From Citrus sinensis (lineage: Eukaryota; Streptophyta; Magnoliopsida; Sapindales; Rutaceae): a stretch of 64,000 nucleotides of DNA. Of this stretch, positions 57,203 to 64,000 are shown piece after piece. Both the position numbers and the translations under genes were made by a program. Under the pieces are notes generated by a model, which saw only the letters and a list, made by a program, of their open reading frames with translations, ran no database searches and was not told where the DNA came from. The number at the start of each line of letters is the position of its first letter. Position 1 is the stretch's first letter. The DNA lies in contig NC_068561.1 of assembly GCF_022201045.2 (NCBI RefSeq), forward strand, positions 24,868,501-24,932,500, written 5' to 3'.

Positions 57203-57380
57203 ACCAACGAGGTCGTGGTCCAGTGGTGCCAGGGGCTAGGCTTGGTAGGGCGAACTACGGTTCAATCCCCGCACGCACGTTGGGAGGAGTTTAAAACCTT
57301 AACCCCGGGACGCGCTCCGAAACCGGATTAGTCGGCCCGCTGGGTTCGGATACCGGTTGGTTAGCACCAAAAAAAAAAAA
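57203..57380 (+). mobile_element. tRNA-derived SINE with intact Pol III boxes, family B
   Basis: Flanked by a 16-bp target duplication, AAATAAGTTCATTCGT, at 57187-57202 and 57378-57393. The head carries an A-box TGGTCCAGTGG (57216-57226) and a B-box GGTTCAATCCC (57259-57269) at tRNA spacing. The body is GC-rich (CGGCCCGCTGGGTTCGG) and it ends in a poly-A run of about 12. The head, tail and duplication are complete, so this is a full-length, relatively young insertion. It is not a functional tRNA: no cloverleaf forms beyond the promoter boxes. Confidence 0.9.
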
Positions 57381-57393
57381 TAAGTTCATTCGT

Positions 57394-59543
57394 TTGCATC
57401 ATGTTGAGCTTATGATGCCCTTATATTTTGGTTTTGGTTATCGAAATTCAATTTTATAAGGAAATTTTTTTTTAATTTTCACGAAAATGTAGAAGAAAAC
57501 CACTCGACAATAAAGAATAATTTATAATTTTTTATTAGAATTGTTTCACTAGTTTGCCAACGCAAGAACTATGTTCTATCATTTTCTGTAGATTTCTATT
57601 AAAATAACGATTACTGTTTCTTCATATGTATCCACTTGGGATATAAAAGCAAAGAAAGAACAGAAAAATTAAACTACAAAATTGTTTTTCTATAGAAATA
57701 GAAAAAAAAGTCTTGATTTTTGAAGTATTATTCTATAGGCTTAATGTGGTACGTTCGTCGATCAATGAATGTGTGTGTCTCTATTTAATTCTATGTTTTT
57801 GTGTTATAAGTGATAAATAATCTAATACGTCACTTTATAGCTGAATCTCCTCATGTTATGAGAACATATTAACATAATTTTCCTTTAAAGAAGAGAAGTT
57901 TGAAGAGATTAATGTTCAATATTCGGCCAAAACAACATACATAATTAAATGTGTCTATGTCTATTTCGTCCTTTGGCTCAGGAATGTATGACATTGATAC
58001 TTTAATTTTAATTTATTTCTTAATTAATTTTGTGCCAAATTAATTAATTAATCTTAACTAAGATAAATATGTATGTACGTACATGTGTACAAGGATAATT
58101 ATGGAGAATGCATGGGTGTTATAATTTATAATTATGATTTATTTTTGGGTTCAAAATGTTTCAATTCTTTATTCAACTGTCATTGAAATATCTTAATTTT
58201 AATATGTTTAAATACTGAATTTTAAATATGTTGAACCTCACATACTCTTGTATAATTAAAGAGTAAAAGATTATGTAAAAGATACCAATAAATGAAATAG
58301 AAATTATTATGTCAATTTCAACATGCTTTAACTACAGAGTTTTGAAGTGAAGATTATTATATTGTTTTGAAAATCAATTGCTTATCACAGGATGGACATT
58401 GAACTATTTAGCTCCATCCTTTTGTAGTTCTAAGAGTAGTGGCTTTTCCCTTTTGAAATGCGAGTGGAGAATAGACATTCCTCCTCTGTGACGGGTTATT
58501 TGTCTGAGCATGTACTTCACATAATTTAATATAATAATGTAAGTCCCAATCATGTATATCTGATTATAATTATCAGTATAATATATCTATTATAATAATA
58601 ATTGTTGTAAATATTTGTGTAATTCAGTATTACGATGTTTAATCAGTATTAAAAAAAAAAAAAAAAAAAGAGTAGTGGCTTTTCCTTATACGGCCAACAA
58701 TCTCCCCTCATCGATACCCTAAAACTCGATTTGTCCTGCGCCATTATGACGTGGGCCACACACAGCCTTCGCCACCATGATGCTAGCCAAGAATTACTTC
58801 ATCTTCAGCTTGCTTAACTACAGAATTTTAAAATAAAAATTGTCATATTCCTCTAAAAATCAATTGATGACCCAAAAAATTGTACATTAAGCTATTTACC
58901 TTGATCCGTTCGTAGTCCAAATCCTAAAGTAGTCGCTAGGCCAACAACGATATATTAAACTACTATCTGTATTAATGCCCTTAACTTTTCGGAAAGCTTC
59001 GCTTGCAAAAGATGCAACGGGAATAACAAGTGAAAGTTTAAAAATTTAATCAAGGTCATATTTGAAAATTCCATTGAAGTGCTAAATACTTTATGTGAAA
59101 ACGCACAATACTTTTCTCTTAATAAATATTGCGTCGCAGCGTTTCTTTAATTTTATATATTTAAATCTTCTCATTTGATTCAATCAAATAAGATATATTG
59201 TAAGCTATTAAAGAAATTTTCTGTCTAATCTAAACTAACAAAATTGTAAGCGAGACAAAATTAAAATAATGTCAAAAGAATGCGATAAATAGCTAATATA
59301 ATTTGGGTCTTAGGAGCATGGTCTTCAGGTCTCCATAACATTCAAAATTAATTAAGCACATAACTAACGACGTGACCATTATATATATCTATTGACCGTA
59401 ATAACATACATTCAAAATCTGTTAGTACTCTTAATCTCTTTGGTTAAATCTCATTTCACGAGTAGGAAGAACATGATACTTGAATAGCACTGTAAATTAG
59501 ATAAGATATATTATTATAAACAGAGCAATTAGTCTCTAGCAAG
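57394..59543. other. Intergenic region with a diverged duplication and a retroposon
   Basis: About 58330-58440 and 58805-58925 are diverged copies (AACTACAGAGTTTTGAA / AACTACAGAATTTTAAA, AAAATCAATTG, GTAGTTCTAAG / GTAGTCCAAAT). The retroposon at 58450-58668 lies at the end of the first copy. No coding gene was recognised. Confidence 0.5.
58450..58668 (+). mobile_element. 5'-truncated poly-A retroposon of SINE family A
   Basis: The target duplication AGAGTAGTGGCTTTTCC lies at 58433-58449 and 58669-58685. The body lacks the tRNA-like head but its right half (TAATGTAAGTCC, TTGTAAATATTTG, TTTAATCAGTATT) resembles the tail of the elements at 23515 and 45449. It ends in about 19 A. Truncation at the 5' side is normal for LINE-driven retroposition. 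Confidence 0.78.
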
Positions 59544-61683
59544 CTAGCAGCCCATGATTTTGTTAGCAGCAAGCTTAGCAGGTTTTTCAACAACGGTGCC
59601 ATCATTCCCCGCCAGCGCCCTATACTTATCCTTTCTCGTAAAACTAGTGCACTCGTAAGACAAGCTTGTGGCGATCAATCTTTGAATGTAATTAGCAACA
59701 TCATGGCTCGATTTCCCTGCGCTGCATGTAAGTTCATATGGCAATTTATTCAAAAACGTAACCTCATAAGCCGGGCTAGGGTTCATGAAAAAGTAAAAAG
59801 GATCCATTCCTTTCCACCCTCTGGCTGTCGTCCCATGAAACATGCTCATTCTATTCGACATAGCCACCGGCACAACCTCGTCAGTTAACTCGGCGAACAA
59901 AGCTGAGAACCTAAGCAAGAACGGCTCCCTGCATGTTGTTCCTTCAGGGCATATCACTAGGTCACCTTTCTCTAGGAGTTTTTCTATCATGGAGGCGTCC
60001 GTGGCGCGGTCACGGGTGAGGCGGACGGTCTTGATGGGGGAGATGATCTCGGAAAGGCGGGATAGGGAGTAGGTGACGGCGGGGATGGGACGGCCTAAGG
60101 CGGTGGAGAGGAAGATGGGGTCAAGTAGGGTTCTGTGGGAGCAAATGAAGAGGACACCGGTTTGCCCGCTGGATTTTTGGGCCGGAGGAGGAGGTGTTCC
60201 CTTGATGTAGACACGTACGCCGAGAGCCCAGAAGGCGTAGTAGACGAGTGGCATGGGAAGGAGTGCACCTGCGGCCATGCGGAGGCAGGCGAGGAGGAAG
60301 CCCACGGGGATCCAGAGGATGGTGAGTAATGCCATGAAGGGTGTTGGTTTTTGGACTAGACGACCGTCGTGAAAGACTATTGGTTTTGGTAGCTTGTCCT
60401 GGCTTACGGGGTCCACTTTTGGGTTTGGTGGGACCATGTAGCTCTCCTGCATGCATTCACAAAATTTGCGATTAATGATTTTGATTAAGTAGTGATCACT
60501 TAGTGGGTGTGATGCTCAAAGAGTTCATTTTAACCATTATAGTTAGAAATGATATAAATGATCTTTTTGATGTGCATGCATGGACCTACCGATATTCCAA
60601 AGATTGTAACCTAGATTATGGCTTTTTCATAAAATGACGCTAGATATAAAATAAAGAAGTATTTTTACTTTCTCTTTCAAAATGTTTTTACAAAATTTAA
60701 ACTTTTTGAAGGGTGTTTTTCATTGAATTAAAATTCTTTGATATTCGGCTTGTTTAAAAGAAAAACACAAACATGCAGATTTACTACTTTTCAAGTGTTT
60801 TCACACAATTAAAATGATAATTTTTCAATCAAAAACTTATTTTTTTTCTATTTTTTCATAAGCTAACGATAAAATAATATTATTTGGTGAAAGTCTCAAA
60901 ACAAGCACGCATAGACATATATCTACACTATTGTTGCCAAGTACTTGTATTAAAGACAATCAAATAAACACCTAAATAAAATCGATGCACGCTCATGCAC
61001 ACTAACAAAAAATATTAGTGTTAGATTAGAAATCAAACCTTGCACAAATTCAGGAACAGAGAATCAGTCTTCCTATCACCAAGACCAATATCAGGCATCT
61101 CCTCATCATCACCAAGCATCTTCATCAAAGCACCAGCTTTGTTCTTCCCCACAAGCACACCAGGACTCTTCACAAAACCAGTAGATCTCCCTTTATACAC
61201 ACAAATTTCGGTCCCAATCACCATGTCAGCCCCCAGAAAGTCCTTCAAAAACGCCTCCACCATAATCCTAGGGTTTGCCGTGAGTACGCACCTCCTCCCA
61301 CAGGATGAAAACACGCGCCAAGTCTCCGGGTGCAAGTCCCCGGAGTAAAACTTGGGCAACACAGCTCGCGCCACCGACTCGATACTGGACACTTTCATTC
61401 CGGAAAACGTTACAAATATCAGCACGCGAATGCCGGCGGATTCGGAGACGTAGTAGTACAGAAATCCGGCTAAGGGTGATAATAAAAGCAAAAGAAGGAG
61501 TCTTAAGACGCCACCGACTTCAAAGGCGACTAGAGCAAAGTATGGAAATGAACTCCGGCCTCTAAGCAGGGTTCCGTCCATGTCAGCGACAACTGTATCT
61601 TTTTCACGTCCAATTGATGCACATTTGTCTATTGTAGGGAAGTTAAAGCTATCGCCATAATCCAACTCTTCTGGTTTCGCCAT
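59544..61683 (-). CDS. GPAT6: Bifunctional sn-2 glycerol-3-phosphate acyltransferase/phosphatase, cutin type
   Basis: Two exons on the minus strand, 61683-61039 and 60446-59544, in phase, giving 515 aa. It is an ER-membrane enzyme that transfers acyl groups to the sn-2 position of glycerol-3-phosphate, making monoacylglycerol precursors of cutin. The N-terminal HAD-phosphatase half keeps DMDGTLL (nucleophile Asp) and GLGDRKTD (metal-binding), so phosphatase activity is expected; suberin-type GPAT5/7 lack these. Hydrophobic segments lie near 60-85 and after [18 protein letters not shown]. The acyltransferase half has motif I SHRTLLDP (H-x4-D), then [20 protein letters not shown] and [15 protein letters not shown]. 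The single intron is placed as in other land-plant GPATs. The clade (GPAT4/6/8) is well supported; the number 6 is the best guess. Confidence 0.9.
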
Positions 61684-61770
61684 TGCTATATATTAAACTT
61701 GAGCTAATAAAACTTGTGTATTTTTGTTAATTTGCTTTAATTTGTGGGTTTGTTATGGGATATTATATAG

Positions 61771-61780
61771 TTTATATAGA
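61771..61780 (-). promoter_or_regulatory. TATA box of the GPAT gene
   Basis: TCTATATAAA on the minus strand about 90 bp upstream of the start codon, in a strong AT context. This spacing suits a ~60-nt leader. Confidence 0.55.
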
Positions 61781-62860
61781 GAGGAGTTAATTGGAGTGTG
61801 GACAAATGTTTGTGTTTATGAGATCAATGCATGGTGGCGCCGAGATTTCCAAAAATACTTACAAGTGTTTTCAAAGTTTCTATTGTTTTTCTTTGTAATG
61901 ATTTGAACCAAATCTCTTTGAAATATCCGATGCTTGTGTAAGCTGTTTCTTAGGAAGAATCGAAGCTTAAAGTATGTGGGAAAAGAAGAAAGTTATGTTA
62001 TGTTTTTGTTGGGATTGATACTGGTTCTTACGCAATACAGGCTAATTTTGAAAAATAAATAAATAAAGGATTTGAATTGATATTGATTCAATGTTGAGCT
62101 TATCATTTTGTTAATATTTTTTTTTAAAAAAATTAGTAGTTATTGAATAAGTATATAAATATAATACAATATTAATTATATATTGTTATAGATGTAGATA
62201 TGGTAATTAAAAGATTATAAAGAGTTGAGTACAATTCAGTTCAGCACTTAATCTAAATCTAAAAAATTAAATTAAATATTGAACATTTGAATATGTCATT
62301 TCTTAATGAAAGAAAGATAAAAAAATCTAAATCAGTCATGAATTTAAATGTGACCTAATTTATTTTTTTTCCAAAAAAGGAAAAAAAACATACTTGTTGG
62401 CAACTCAGGACTTTTTATCACATTCTTCATCTCATAAAATTAAAACCTAACATGCCTTGTATGCATGAACAAGCTTAAGTTTGCGCTTCAAACTCAGAAG
62501 GCGTCAAGGAATTAATTAATAATCCAACCTTACGCTTGGTAAGAATTAAGTTATTGCTTTGATCCGATCATCCAATTAATCGATTTAAGTATTACGTTTA
62601 ATTAATTATATTAATTTCTCTAGAATTTTATCAGAATCATTACATATATTCATTTTTTTTAATCCATTTCATATGTTGCTTACTTGCTTCTACATTAGAT
62701 AAATGAGAGACAGAGAGTAAAGCATAGACCCAATTAAAATCTCCTTCGTTAACCCCGCCATAGTTTTTGTCACGTTTCCTCCTCGAAAATGATCATTTGG
62801 GTCCCACCTTTTTATTTATTTATTTTTTTGCCCTTTTTCATTTTTTTTAATTGGGACTTA
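61781..62860. other. GPAT upstream region
   Basis: AT-rich promoter-side sequence with poly-T/A runs and no supported gene. Confidence 0.45.
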
Positions 62861-63479
62861 GGCGGCGTTTGTTTTTTTGTTTGAAATCTGAATAGATCTG
62901 AATTAGTCTAAATTCTGAATAGGTCTGAATGTCTGAATCTGAATAATATGTTTGTTTTTTCGTCTGAATCTCAAAAAATAAATATTAAGTTGTTTGTTTT
63001 TTTCAACTTAAAAAGCTGAAAATATGTACTTTTACATTTGTATCCTTATTAAATTTGAATATCAAATAAATAATATATTAAATACCACAATATTTTAACA
63101 TTTATAAGTAAAACTATATTCAAGTGAATACATAATTATTTTAGAATTTTAATATATAAAATACCATAAATTTTAAATTTTACAATATATAATATAAGAA
63201 AGACAAAACATGGATATTTTTATGTGGGGTAAATATCTATGGGTGAGTTTTGGGATAGACATGAAAAATAAATTATAAAACAGGGATATTTTTGACATTA
63301 GCAAGTAATTGACTTAATTCAGATTTCTCCATTAAGTAAAAGTCAAAAAAATTAGCTTATTTTATTAAGTCAAAATTATCTAAAAAGTCTCATTAAGTTA
63401 TAAAAACAAACACCTCTAATTAACTTAATTAATTAAGTTAAGTCACTTTAAGTCATTAAGTTAAAAAACAAATGTCACC
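62861..63479. mobile_element. Tourist-like (PIF/Harbinger) MITE
   Basis: A 619-bp element between TTA target copies at 62858-62860 and 63480-63482. The ends are GGCGGCGTTTGTTTTTT and, read from the right, GGTGACATTTGTTTTTT (14 of 17 match). The 3-bp TTA duplication and GG...GTTTGTTT ends are diagnostic of PIF/Harbinger elements. The left part contains reiterated TCTGAAT words and the right part reiterated AAGTTA/TTAAGT words. There is no transposase. Confidence 0.78.
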
Positions 63480-63482
63480 TTA

Positions 63483-64000
63483 GTCTTTCCTTTTTCATTC
63501 AGTAATTAATTAGTAAAAAAAATGAAATATAAAGCTTTGATGTTGCAATCTGGCCAAAGTAAAGTACTCTGCGTTTCAGTATGGGACCAAAATCATATGT
63601 CACATTCTCAATATCTTATTTTCTAAACCCTAATTGACAAAGACAGATGAGCTTTAATATCTATGAAGTGCATGTTGATTAATTAATTAATCACTTCCAT
63701 AATTTTGATGCCTTGTGCGGCACTTTTTCCCAATGCATCCATAAGAAACTGGATCTACATAATTTGGGCGTGAGGTACAATAATGAAACGTATCTAAATA
63801 GATTATTCTAATAATCTAATTTGTTTATCTTTGAAAAAACAATTTGTGATTGAGACTTGTTCAATTGGTAACAAGAAGAGCATACACTTGTGTTGTGTTT
63901 TATTAATTAATTAAGGGAAATATGAACTTTAAGGAGTATCAAGATAGTAGGAAGTATGAACATCCCACAAAAGAGGAATAGTTCAGCTTGTTGTTTATGC
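63483..64000. other. Intergenic tail of the window
   Basis: AT-rich with TTAATTAATTAA runs. Nothing recognisable. Confidence 0.45.

Noticed and set aside
57203-57270. Functional tRNA gene
   Set aside because: Pol III boxes are present but the acceptor stem and arms do not pair; poly-A and target duplication identify a SINE.

Overview
The window is nuclear DNA of a flowering plant, almost certainly a woody eudicot. It is AT-rich with long non-coding stretches, its genes carry many short GT-AG introns, and every recognisable protein is plant-type (ABCB transporter, R2R3-MYB, CLE peptide, cutin GPAT, BIR pseudokinase). Exon structures were built by hand from splice sites and reading-frame continuity. 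Citrus or another Sapindales species would fit, but I cannot prove the species.

Layout. 1-960: first four exons of an ABCB15-type transporter on the minus strand, cut by the window edge. 961-13200: gene-poor and TE-rich, with a GC-rich block, a non-autonomous hAT element with an exact 8-bp target duplication, a 74-bp Mutator-like mini-element, a broken ferredoxin-like gene copy and a probable minus-strand LTR. 13205-18715: two convergent genes, a coiled-coil protein (+) and a type I inositol polyphosphate 5-phosphatase (-). 21642-27473: a DUF761 membrane protein and a nuclear coiled-coil protein (both -). 28745-35115: a tandem BIR2-type receptor pseudokinase cluster with one broken copy, one shredded copy and one intact gene (+). 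38072-45320: a CLE25-type peptide gene and an RsmD-type rRNA methyltransferase (both -). 45449-46747: a SINE beside a tandem duplication that holds a 57-bp palindromic Mutator-like mini-element. 47474-56725: an EDR2_C/DUF1336 protein (+), a MASS-type MAPK-substrate-like protein (-), MYB35/TDF1 (-) and a prolyl 4-hydroxylase with a ShKT tail (-). 57203-58668: a tRNA-derived SINE and a 5'-truncated retroposon. 59544-61683: a cutin-type glycerol-3-phosphate acyltransferase (-). 62861-63479: a Tourist-like MITE.

The genes are not an operon or pathway, but their order is informative. ABCB15-type, BIR2, CLE25, RsmD-type methyltransferase, TDF1 and P4H occur in the same order as the Arabidopsis chromosome 3 block around AT3G28345-AT3G28490 (locus numbers from memory). 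This supports orthology for each of them. The least expected sequence-level observations are the pair of tiny palindromic elements with 9-bp target duplications, a candidate U12-type intron with an ATATCCTT 5' end, and a poly-A-tailed SINE family with three duplicated-target copies.
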